NCBI GenBank assembly: GCA_964623735.1
Contig: CAZUVE010000082.1
Location: 1 to 12,637 of the forward strand
DNA: 12,637 nt
From: SW-9-67-25 sp964623735
GTDB lineage: Archaea > Halobacteriota > Halobacteria > Halobacteriales > Haloarculaceae
Reading direction: 5' to 3'
Part shown: positions 1-6,100 of the stretch, piece after piece
Position numbering within the stretch: the first letter of the stretch is position 1
Layout: every line of letters starts with the position of its first letter
Notes under the pieces: model-generated
Seen by the model: only the letters and a program-made list of their open reading frames with translations
Database searches by the model: none
Told to the model about the DNA's origin: nothing
Made by a program: the position numbers and the translations under genes

Positions 1-469
1 AGTTGACCGTGACAACTTCGATGTCGAACTGGAGCGTTTCGCCAGCGAGTTGCGGGTTGAAGTCAACGCGGACGACGTCGTCTTCAACGGTTAGGATTTC
101 GGCAAGTTCTCCCTCTTTGGTCTCGATGTATGCACCTTCCTCTGGAGTTTGGCCGCCGAGCATCTCACTGAGTTCACCGAGATCGAATTCCTTGACACGC
201 TCCTCACTCCATTCACCGTAGGCTTTCTCTGGTGGGATCGTGACAGTGGGGGTACTGCTCTGTTCCATCCCAATCAGTGCGTCTTCGAGTCCTTCGATGA
301 CCTGCCCTGCGCCGACTTCGAGCGTCAGCGGCGTATATTCCCGGTCAGGTTGGGTTTCGGTCAAGCCCGCTTCTTCAGCGACCGACTCGCGTGATGTGTC
401 GAAGACAGCCCCGTCATCCAATCGCCCGGTATACTCTACGGTTACAGAATCGCCAGTCGTAATCGTCAC
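1..469 (-). CDS. SlyD-like FKBP-type peptidyl-prolyl isomerase, C-terminus cut by window edge
   Basis: Cytoplasmic prolyl cis-trans isomerase and folding helper. Read from the complement, the 156 visible residues begin MTITTGDSVTVEYTGRLDD, followed by GAVFDTS, the usual FKBP beta-strand with its Asp. Next come the GAGQVIEGLEDALIGM segment and the PPEKAYGEW motif. The middle (FDLGELSEMLGGQTPEEGAY, about residues 100-120) is placed like the inserted chaperone flap of SlyD, and the end (DFNPQLAGETLQFDIEVV) matches the SlyD return strand. The start is GTG at 467-469, because an in-frame TAG lies only 6 bases upstream and leaves no other choice; a TATA-like box sits about 25 bases upstream. Two 60-base blocks counted by hand are 53-55% G+C, well below the downstream genes. 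Family assignment is strong; the exact substrate is unknown. The stop codon lies beyond the window. Confidence 0.93.
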   Translation of the reverse strand, partial: MTITTGDSVTVEYTGRLDDGAVFDTSRESVAEEAGLTETQPDREYTPLTLEVGAGQVIEGLEDALIGMEQSSTPTVTIPPEKAYGEWSEERVKEFDLGELSEMLGGQTPEEGAYIETKEGELAEILTVEDDVVRVDFNPQLAGETLQFDIEVVTVN

Positions 470-490
470 GTCTAGCTAAGTGTAGTCCCA

Positions 491-498
491 CACATAAG
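491..498 (-). promoter_or_regulatory. TATA-like box of the FKBP gene
   Basis: On the minus strand this reads CTTATGTG, centred about 25-26 bases before the GTG start. That is the spacing expected for a haloarchaeal leaderless transcript. No ribosome binding site is seen before the start, which fits. The match to the TATA consensus is only fair. Confidence 0.35.
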
Positions 499-623
499 CT
501 GTTCCATCACGCTATACTGAGTAACCTCAGGCTTGACCCCCTTCTGTTCGGCTGGAACAGTTCACACGTAACCCCTTGTCTATTGTCCCTCTCAGAGGAT
601 TGGGTCACAATACCCTGAAACTG

Positions 624-703
624 TAGGGATGTTCGAAAGCGTTTATCAGGTCGACCGCACGCCTTCTCGCGGTCGATCCTGTAATGACTTTCGAACATCC
701 CTA
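624..703. repeat. 80-bp inverted-repeat element with perfect 16-bp arms
   Basis: The arms TAGGGATGTTCGAAAG (624-639) and CTTTCGAACATCCCTA (688-703) are exact reverse complements. The 48-base centre contains a second hairpin, TCGACCGC (651-658) paired with GCGGTCGA (669-676) around a 10-base loop. The centre shares TCGACCGCAC with the dispersed hairpin repeats elsewhere in the window. No target-site duplication is visible in the flanks (AACTG left, GAGAG right). It could be a structured RNA, a miniature mobile element or a protein-binding cruciform; the sequence alone does not decide. Confidence 0.75.
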
Positions 704-728
704 GAGAGACAGTCTATGACAGGCTGTA

Positions 729-742
729 GTTTCACGTGAAAC
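729..742. promoter_or_regulatory. Perfect 14-bp palindrome, parS-like (ParB site core)
   Basis: GTTTCACGTGAAAC is fully self-complementary. It equals the inner 14 bases of the bacterial chromosomal ParB/Spo0J site parS (consensus TGTTNCACGTGAAACA); the outermost pair differs (A and C here instead of T and A). It lies 25 bases after one large inverted repeat and 26 bases before another. No ParA or ParB gene is in the window. A partition or nucleoid-protein site is an inference from the sequence match; an ordinary dimeric regulator site is the alternative. Confidence 0.55.
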
Positions 743-768
743 CGCACAGAACTTGCCGTCCAACCTAT

Positions 769-881
769 TATCCACCCGGACGTGACTCTGTCAGGTGCCA
801 CGACACCAGATCAGTGAGTTCAGTCCGTGAGACTCCGAGTTTGTGACGGGCGGAGTTGAGCAACTCACGTCCGGGTGGATA
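769..881. repeat. 113-bp inverted-repeat element with perfect 17-bp arms
   Basis: The arms TATCCACCCGGACGTGA (769-785) and TCACGTCCGGGTGGATA (865-881) are exact reverse complements, 79 bases apart. The centre holds smaller hairpins: ACTCCG...CGGAGT (834-858) and GTTG-AG-CAAC (855-864), which compete with each other. The right arm covers the GTG at 875 that could otherwise serve as an early start for the next gene, which argues for the later ATG at 941. No direct repeats flank the element. Confidence 0.75.
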
Positions 882-940
882 TACCGTCCTCTCACCATTC
901 CATAATCTCAGGGACGGTCGAACAGAGCCACCGGCCGTGT

Positions 941-1129
941 ATGGACGAGGCTACAACCGAGCCACCGGAGGATATTCCGGAAGAGCACAGAGACCGGGCC
1001 CGGGAACTCCAGTTGCAGCTCCTCGTGCTCGAAGCCCGACTCGACAGTGCGAACTTCGAGAACAAAGAGGCCTACCGTCGCAAAATAAACGAAAAGCGTG
1101 GCGAACTGGAGGCGCTCGGGCGACACTGA
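941..1129 (+). CDS. Small charged helical protein, hypothetical
   Basis: A 62-residue acidic, highly charged protein with no recognised domain. After a Pro-rich, acidic N-terminus (MDEATTEPPEDIPEEH) it is almost continuously helix-forming: RARELQLQLLVLEARL, then a short break near SANFENKEA, then YRRKINEKRGELEAL. This suggests a two-helix hairpin or short coiled coil, probably soluble. ATG 941 is preferred over an in-frame GTG at 875, because the latter lies inside an inverted-repeat arm and adds an unstructured stretch. TATA-like CCATAATC at 900-907 would give a short leader of a few bases. A hairpin repeat starts 8 bases after the stop. The function is not recognised; the acidic composition and codon use look like a real haloarchaeal gene. 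Confidence 0.7.
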   Translation: MDEATTEPPEDIPEEHRDRARELQLQLLVLEARLDSANFENKEAYRRKINEKRGELEALGRH

Positions 1130-1136
1130 TGTCGAT

Positions 1137-1200
1137 TGCTGTAGGTCAGTGCCGGATCGACCGCACGACGGCGTGGTCGGACCGGGACACAGGGACAGCA
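1137..1200 (+). repeat. Dispersed hairpin repeat, copy A
   Basis: A long imperfect hairpin: TGCTGT (1137-1142) pairs with ACAGCA (1195-1200), and the inner CCGGATCGACCGCAC (1152-1166) pairs imperfectly with GTGGTCGGACCGG. The sequence GTCAGTGCCGGATCGACC and its continuation to CGCAC (1145-1166) match copy B in 20 of 22 positions. The tail ACACAGGGACAGCA (1187-1200) is identical in copy C. It lies between the end of the small gene at 941-1129 and the 3' end of the convergent gene at 1260, where it could also serve as a two-way terminator. Confidence 0.7.
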
Positions 1201-1259
1201 CTCCGTGTGAGCGCCGCGCCACTGCAGTCCTTCGGGCAGAGCGATTCGGACTGGGGCGG

Positions 1260-1586
1260 TTACAACACCCGCAGTCGATAGCCCTCCAAGGCGGTGTCGT
1301 CAGTCACGCGGTCGGCCTCCTCTGCGGCGTCGAGGAGGTCGGTGACGAACGACTTGGGGACCTCGACGGCGACGAAATCGGTCCCTTCGCGTACCGTGGT
1401 CAGCCGTGCCATCGTTCGGGCCGTGCCGTCGTCGTTGTAGATACTCCCGACGCGGTCCTCGTCGCGCAGGAACCGGAGTGTCACGTCGGTCGGCTCGATC
1501 GCGTCGAAACGCACCTCGAACACGCGGTCGTCGGCCTCCAGTCGCGCGAGCATGTGTCCGTCGTGTTCGGTCACGAGTGTCTCCAT
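1260..1586 (-). CDS. Conserved-looking haloarchaeal hypothetical protein
   Basis: A 108-residue acidic soluble protein starting METLVTEHDGHMLARLEAD. The pattern is alternating beta strands (HMLARLEADDRVFEVRFD, TDVTLRFLRDEDRVGSIY, TARTMARLTTV) followed by a C-terminal helix (SFVTDLLDAAEEADRV) and a last strand (GYRLRVL). No catalytic or metal-binding motif is visible and the family is not recognised. A longer ORF could start 27 codons earlier, but a good TATA-like box lies in that extension about 26 bases before the ATG at 1584-1586, so the internal ATG fits a leaderless transcript. It is the last of three minus-strand genes and faces the gene at 941-1129. Confidence 0.8.
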   Translation of the reverse strand: METLVTEHDGHMLARLEADDRVFEVRFDAIEPTDVTLRFLRDEDRVGSIYNDDGTARTMARLTTVREGTDFVAVEVPKSFVTDLLDAAEEADRVTDDTALEGYRLRVL

Positions 1587-1608
1587 ACCCTCGCTCGGGA
1601 CGCGACGC

Positions 1609-1616
1609 GTATAATC
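1609..1616 (-). promoter_or_regulatory. TATA-like box of the gene at 1260-1586
   Basis: The minus strand reads GATTATAC, with TTATA ending 23 bases before the ATG. This spacing predicts transcription beginning at or next to the start codon. It decides the start of this gene against the longer in-frame ORF. Confidence 0.6.
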
Positions 1617-1666
1617 GCTGCACATACCGCCGCCGGACTGTCTGTCACTGCCGGTTTGACCGACCA

Positions 1667-1936
1667 CTAGTCAGTGATTTCGAAGTCCTCGACCGACCGT
1701 GTGGTCCGGGTGACCTGCTCGCTGAGCATGAGTTTCTCGGTGCGTTCGAGCCGCTCCCACTCCAAGCTCTCGGGCGGGTCGTCCTCGAAGGCCAGGAACT
1801 GGTCGTAGACCCGGTCGTTGATAAACCGACCAAACTCTCCGCAGGCCTCGCAGGTCAGCGAGAGGTGAGAGACGTCGAACCCGCGGGGGACGGTGTGTTT
1901 GAGACAGGTGAGACAACGGTACTGACACTCTGTCAT
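1667..1936 (-). CDS. Small zinc-ribbon protein
   Basis: An 89-residue protein with two metal-binding knuckles: Cys8-x2-Cys11 (RCLTC) and Cys29-x2-Cys32 (CEAC), 17 residues apart, the spacing of a zinc ribbon. Cys4 is an extra nearby cysteine. The rest is acidic and partly helical (RVYDQFLAFEDDPPESLEWERLERTEKLML) and ends EDFEITD. Such short haloarchaeal proteins usually bind nucleic acid or act as protein adaptors, but nothing here fixes the role. The ATG at 1934-1936 is chosen over one 18 bases upstream because the protein then begins directly at the cysteine region (MTECQYRC). It is followed by the gene at 1260-1586 with an 80-base gap containing that gene's own promoter, so they need not form an operon. 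Confidence 0.8.
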   Translation of the reverse strand: MTECQYRCLTCLKHTVPRGFDVSHLSLTCEACGEFGRFINDRVYDQFLAFEDDPPESLEWERLERTEKLMLSEQVTRTTRSVEDFEITD

Positions 1937-2023
1937 ACCACCAGTACGCGCCACAGACTGAACTACCCACCGGACTGGGCTCGCTCCCGGTCGTAAGAAA
2001 CGTTGCCGCCGCCGGTATTCCCG

Positions 2024-2428
2024 CTACGACGAGAGAATCAGTTCGGTCGTCTTCTCCGCGCCCGCAGCCTCCGGGAAGACGACCGCGTCGACGGCGTCGT
2101 GTTCGCCGTACTGACGCTCGTCGCCCGTTCCGATCCGGGCAATCGTCTGTATGTTCTCCTGTCCGGACTGCGCGATATAGCAGGCAGCAACGTTCGCGTT
2201 GGTATCGCCTGTCAGCCCGGCGAACACGTCGGCTTCTGCCAGTTCGACCTCGTCGAACGTCTCGGGGGAGACAGCGTCCCCGACTATCACGGTGATCCTC
2301 TCCCTTCGGGGAACGCCCCGGGCAGTCGCTTCGTCGTTCTCGATAACGGTGGCAGTGTGTCCGTTGTCGACCATCCGCGACGCGGTCTGTGCTCCAACGC
2401 GGCCGCCACCTGCGATGATGATGTGCAT
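2024..2428 (-). CDS. TrkA-N / RCK_N domain protein (NAD-binding K+ channel or transporter regulator)
   Basis: A 134-residue protein consisting of one Rossmann fold. The glycine loop is at the extreme N-terminus (MHIIIAGGGRVGAQTA, Gly7-Gly8-Gly9 and Gly12), and the acidic residue ending the second strand is Glu30 (VIENDEA). The typical GDAVSPETFDEVELAEADVFAGLTGDTNANV segment follows. Proteins of this type form the cytoplasmic ring that gates K+ uptake systems (Trk/Ktr) in response to NAD(H) or nucleotides. The RCK_C/TrkA-C domain is absent, so this is the short single-domain form common in haloarchaea. No transporter subunit lies beside it, so the partner is unknown. The start ATG (2426-2428) is supported by a TATA-like box and by the Rossmann strand beginning at residue 2. 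Confidence 0.9.
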   Translation of the reverse strand: MHIIIAGGGRVGAQTASRMVDNGHTATVIENDEATARGVPRRERITVIVGDAVSPETFDEVELAEADVFAGLTGDTNANVAACYIAQSGQENIQTIARIGTGDERQYGEHDAVDAVVFPEAAGAEKTTELILSS

Positions 2429-2452
2429 CTATCCACGGTTGTCTACCAGGGG

Positions 2453-2460
2453 CTAAAACG
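2453..2460 (-). promoter_or_regulatory. TATA-like box of the TrkA-N gene
   Basis: The minus strand reads CGTTTTAG, with TTTTA ending 25 bases before the ATG. This is a good fit to a leaderless haloarchaeal promoter. It lies only 8 bases from the inverted repeat that encloses hairpin copy B. Confidence 0.55.
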
Positions 2461-2467
2461 TTGCCTA

Positions 2468-2568
2468 CTGTACGGATTGTTCTGATAGTGAGTGCTGGAA
2501 GTCAGTGCTGGATCCACCGCACACTGTCGTGCGGTCGCACTGGTAAACAGCTACAGCAATCCGTACAG
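2468..2568 (+). repeat. Dispersed hairpin repeat, copy B, enclosed by a 12-bp inverted repeat
   Basis: The outer arms CTGTACGGATTG (2468-2479) and CAATCCGTACAG (2557-2568) are exact reverse complements. Inside lies a family copy: GTCAGTGCTGGATCCACC through CGCAC (2501-2522), the perfect stem ACCGCAC/GTGCGGT around ACTGTC (2516-2535), and the tail AAACAGCTACAGCA (2545-2558, 11 of 14 with copies A and C). It lies between two divergent genes, so this copy cannot be a terminator of either; promoter-associated structure or a mobile palindrome is more likely. Confidence 0.7.
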
Positions 2569-2614
2569 ATGCGTTCGCCCAGAACCGGGGTCCGGCTTCG
2601 ATCACCGGAGTCGT

Positions 2615-2652
2615 TACCCGGCCGTTCCGGGTATACCGATGCGTATCGGTAT
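2615..2652. promoter_or_regulatory. Tandem operator-like palindromes upstream of the winged-helix gene
   Basis: There are two abutting palindromes, each of the form TACC...GGTA. The first is TACCCGG-N5-CCGGGTA (2615-2633). The second is ATACCGAT-GCGT-ATCGGTAT (2633-2652). The inner 18 bases of the second recur with one change at 10667-10684, before the HalOD1 gene. The second ends 74 bases before the ATG at 2727, upstream of candidate TATA sequences (CTTTTTCAT at 2688-2696 or GATAACTA at 2701-2708). This placement suits an activator or a distal repressor site. Confidence 0.5.
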
Positions 2653-2726
2653 CGAGGTGTGCCCCGCCCGACTGTATGGGAGGAGTGCTTTTTCATCGGT
2701 GATAACTACTCCGAGAGGGAACTGTC

Positions 2727-3149
2727 ATGGAACCACTGCAGATACTCGGACGTGAGTACAGCATAGAGATCCTCGGGGCAGCCGGGGAGCCACAGTCGGT
2801 GGGTCACCTCAGTGACGCGCTGAATATACCGATCGCGACCTGCTATCGCCGCGTCGACCAGCTCGTCTCTGTCGGTCTCCTCGAGGAGTCCCCGACCGAC
2901 GAGACCGACACTCCGGGAGCGACCCTGTACCGGAGAACGACCGACGCTGTGGGGATCCGGTTCGCCCCGTCGCCGTCCCTCTCCGCCTGGACGTGCGTCC
3001 GCCAGGCCGTGGGCGCCGACGCGTCGACTCTCGATGTCCCTGCCGGGAGTGAGACTCCGGGACAGGCTCGCTTTGCGCCGGTCGACGCCGGGCAATCTGA
3101 CACTGCCGAGAGTACGGAGCGACAGGCGTCCGTCGGGAACGATGTGTAA
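2727..3149 (+). CDS. Winged-helix (ArsR-like) transcriptional regulator
   Basis: A 140-residue putative DNA-binding protein. Residues about 3-55 form a winged-helix domain: LGREYSIEILGAAGEPQSVGHLSDAL, then the recognition-helix segment NIPIATCYRRVDQLVSVGLL, then a wing that includes ATLYRRTTDAV near residue 70. The remaining half is acidic and rich in Ser, Thr, Gly and Pro, without a ligand-binding domain or a metal-binding cysteine cluster, so the sensed signal is not evident. The ATG at 2727 starts directly before the first helix. It is the first gene of the plus-strand signalling island and ends 37 bases before the kinase, so the two may be co-transcribed. The palindromes just upstream make autoregulation plausible (inference). 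Confidence 0.82.
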   Translation: MEPLQILGREYSIEILGAAGEPQSVGHLSDALNIPIATCYRRVDQLVSVGLLEESPTDETDTPGATLYRRTTDAVGIRFAPSPSLSAWTCVRQAVGADASTLDVPAGSETPGQARFAPVDAGQSDTAESTERQASVGNDV

Positions 3150-3186
3150 CCGAACGGTTCAATTACTGGGAGATAATTAGTATCAC

Positions 3187-6100
3187 ATGGCCAGCGCTCA
3201 CTCGTCCTATGGACCCCCTGACCGGCTCCTCGCCCTGTCGGCCGAACTGAACCGGGCCCGAACGGTCGGGACTGCGGTCACCCGAGCGATCGAACTGGTG
3301 GAGACGGTGTTCGATCAGCCGGTGGCGAGCGTCTGCCAGTACGACCCGCGCAACGGTACAGCCACCACTCTCGGACCGTCAGTTCCGCCTTCGAGCAGCG
3401 CTGACAGCACTCCAGACAGAGTCCCGGAGTGGATCGTCGAACGCCACGGTGAACGCGGGGACGACCAGTCGGGGGACGGACCCCCCGAGGCGACGGTCGA
3501 CACCGATCCCTGGGGGCCGCTTCAGGCAGAGGTTCTCGTTCCCGTCGGCCGCGACCGGGTACTGCGCCTCGGTGTGACAGATCCCGGCGGGTTCGACGAC
3601 ACGGACGTCTCCACAATCGAAGAGATCGCAACCAACCTCGAGACGGCACTGGCCCGGATCGACCGCCGACAGTCGACGGCCGTAGACTGCGACCTCGCCC
3701 GTGCGCTGTTCGATCAGTCGGACGAAGCCACGTTCGTCAGCGACACCGACGGAGGGCTGGTGGCAGTCAGCCAGGCAGCACTCGAGTCGACAGGACGCGA
3801 CCGGGAGGAGCTACTGAACAGCGCACTCGCCGACGTTTACCAGGGAGAGGCAGCCGAGGCCGTCGCGGGACACCTCGAACGCGTCGTATCCGGGGCGCCG
3901 GAACCGCTCACGACGACGTTCCGGCGTGGCGACGACGCGGACGTCACAATCGAACTCGCGAGCCATCGGGTCAGTGTGGACGGGTCGACCTACATCCACA
4001 CGACGGCACGCGACCCGTCGACGTCGCCGGGCGCACAGTCACACTCACGGCGAACCGGGGAGACGGCCGAGGGCGACGCGACCGCACTGCGCCGTCTGAA
4101 CGAACTCACGGTCCGCGCCGAGGAGGACGTCACCGAGCGCCGGAAGCGCAGCCAGTGGCTGGGACAGTTCCTGAACCAGGGGCCGCTGATGTTCGTCGAG
4201 ACCTGTCAGGTCGACGGTGAGGCGGTCGTGGAGACGTGCAACGACCGGTTCCTGGACCGGCTGGGATACGACCGGGCCGAGGTAGAAGGCGCGCCGCTCG
4301 CGTCCCTGTACACCGCCGACTCCACAGCCAGCCTGCGCGAGGAGGGATACGAGGCCGCGCTCGCGGACGAGTTCGAAACGAACGAGCGGACGCTCCTCGA
4401 CACGGACGGGAACCGGGTACACACCCTCCTGCGTGCGGTCCCCAGGCGGGACGAGACAACCGGGACCAACGCCCTGTTCGTGGACATCTCCGAGCGCAAG
4501 GAACACGAACGACGGAAGGACGCGACGGTCGACGTTCTCGAACGCGTCTACGAGGTGACGACCGATCCCGACCTGTCCTTCGAGCAGAAAGTCGACGGGC
4601 TGCTCGCGGCCGGGAGCGAGTATCTCGACCTCCCGTACGCCTTCCTGACGCAGATCCAGACCGGCGACGACGCACCGGGGACACAGACCATCGTCGAGGC
4701 ACGGGGCACGCACGAACTCCTCCAGCCGGGCGAGTCGTGTCCGCTCCCCAAGTCCTACTGCAAACGAACGATCCAGGACCCCGACCTGAACACCATCACC
4801 AACGCCGCACGGGACGGGTGGGCGGGCGACCCGGCCTACGAGACGTTCGGACTCGAGACGTACATCGCCGGCTCTGTCGAAGCCAGTGCGGGCACGTACG
4901 GGACACTCTGTTTCGCCTCGAGGGAGCCACGCGCGGAGGCGTTCACCGAGACCGAGCAGTCGTTCGTCAACCTCCTCAGGCGCTGGGTCGGCTACGAACT
5001 CGCTCGCCGGAGAACCCGCGAGGAACTCCGTCAGCAACGCGAACGCCTCGAACTGACGCTGTCGGGAACGAACACCGGCATTGCCGAGTGGGACCTCGAG
5101 ACGGACGCGGTGAACTGGAACGAGACCCTCGTCGAACTGGTCAATCGGGACGTCGACTCCATCGACGGGTTCGAGGAGGCGGTCCACCCGGACGACCGTA
5201 CCCGGGTCCGAGAGAGCCTGGAGGCGATGGTCGAAACCGGCGAGCCGTGGGTCGGCGAGTTCCGGATGGTCGACTGCGACGGGGCCGTTCGCTGGGTCAT
5301 GACGCGGGCCGTCCCGACCTACGACGACGAGGGGAATCCGAAGCAGGTACTCGCAACCGGAACGGACATCACCGACCGGAAACGGGAGGAACGCGAGCGC
5401 CGGCGCAACGAGCGCCGGTACCGCACCCTCGCAGAGAACATCCCCAACGGCGCCGTTCTCACGTTCGACGCCGACCTCGAGTACGACCTGGCGGCGGGCG
5501 AACTCCTGTCGGCGTACGGTCTCGATGAGTCGGACGTCTCCGGGGCGAAGGTCGGGACGCTGTTTCCCGACGAGGCACACGACCTCGTTCCGCGGTTCCG
5601 GGCGGCACTCGACGGCGTGCGGACCGACCGCCGGGTCGAACTCCGCGACCGGACCCTCCGGATCCACATCGTCCCGGTTGACGCCAGTGACGTGGAGTCG
5701 GCCGACGCATACGGGCTGGTGCTGGCACAGGACGTCACCGACAACGCACGCCGCGAACGGGAACTGTTCGAGGAACGCGAGCGGTTCCGTCTGTTGACCG
5801 AGAGCGTCGACGAGTACGCCTTCCTCGTCGTCGACGAGGACGGCGCCATCGAGACGTGGAACAAGAGCGCCGAGACCACCTTCGGGTACGACGCCGAGAC
5901 GGCCGTCGGGATGTCCATGGCCGAACTCCACCCGGAGACGGACCGGGAGTCGGGACTCCCCGAGCGGTTACTGCAGCAGGCGCGTGTCGCCGGCGAGAGC
6001 GCCCACGAGGGGCGGCGCGTCCGCGCCGACGGCTCGGAGTTCTACGCGGACGTTCGCCACGCGCCACTCGAGGCGGACGACGGTACCTTCCGCGGCTACG

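Larger units (their letters stand above)
470..940. other. Structured intergenic region without a convincing gene
   Basis: About 470 bases separate the divergent FKBP gene and the gene at 941. The only ORFs are short and cross inverted repeats, so none is called. Contents in order: a small hairpin CTGAG-TAAC-CTCAG (517-530) enclosed by an 8-bp inverted pair CTGTTCCA/TGGAACAG (499-506, 553-560); a large inverted repeat (624-703); a 14-bp perfect palindrome (729-742); and a second large inverted repeat (769-881). A TATA-like CCATAATC lies at 900-907. The left half is lower in GC than the coding DNA to the right. Confidence 0.6.

Noticed and set aside
507..698. 63-codon minus-strand ORF in the first intergenic region
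   Set aside because: It runs through the arms and hairpin of the 624-703 inverted repeat, has no domain and lacks a promoter at a suitable distance.
875..940. Upstream GTG start for the small helical protein
   Set aside because: The GTG lies inside the right arm of a perfect 17-bp inverted repeat, and the extra residues do not join the helical pattern. The ATG at 941 has a plausible TATA box upstream.
470..940. CRISPR array or tandem iteron origin in the repeat-rich gap
   Set aside because: The repeats are inverted pairs with different sequences. No direct repeat recurs at regular spacing, and no Cas or replication-initiation gene is in the window.
1231..1256. CAGTCC...GGACTG pair near the convergent gene ends as a terminator
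   Set aside because: There are only 6 pairs with a 17-base loop and no T run follows, so it is too weak to list as a feature.
3654..3667. CCGGATCGACCGCC in the kinase gene as a further copy of the hairpin repeat
   Set aside because: It is the ordinary coding of Arg-Ile-Asp-Arg, lacks the second stem strand and the ACAGGGACAGCA tail, and shows that the short core alone is not diagnostic.
4045..5931. 628-codon open frame on the minus strand inside the kinase gene
   Set aside because: It mirrors the codon pattern of a high-GC gene. Its translation has no recognisable domain and is rich in Arg, Val and Gly, while the plus strand encodes continuous PAS, GAF and kinase motifs. The same reasoning removes 5968-7383 and 9189-10367 on the minus strand.
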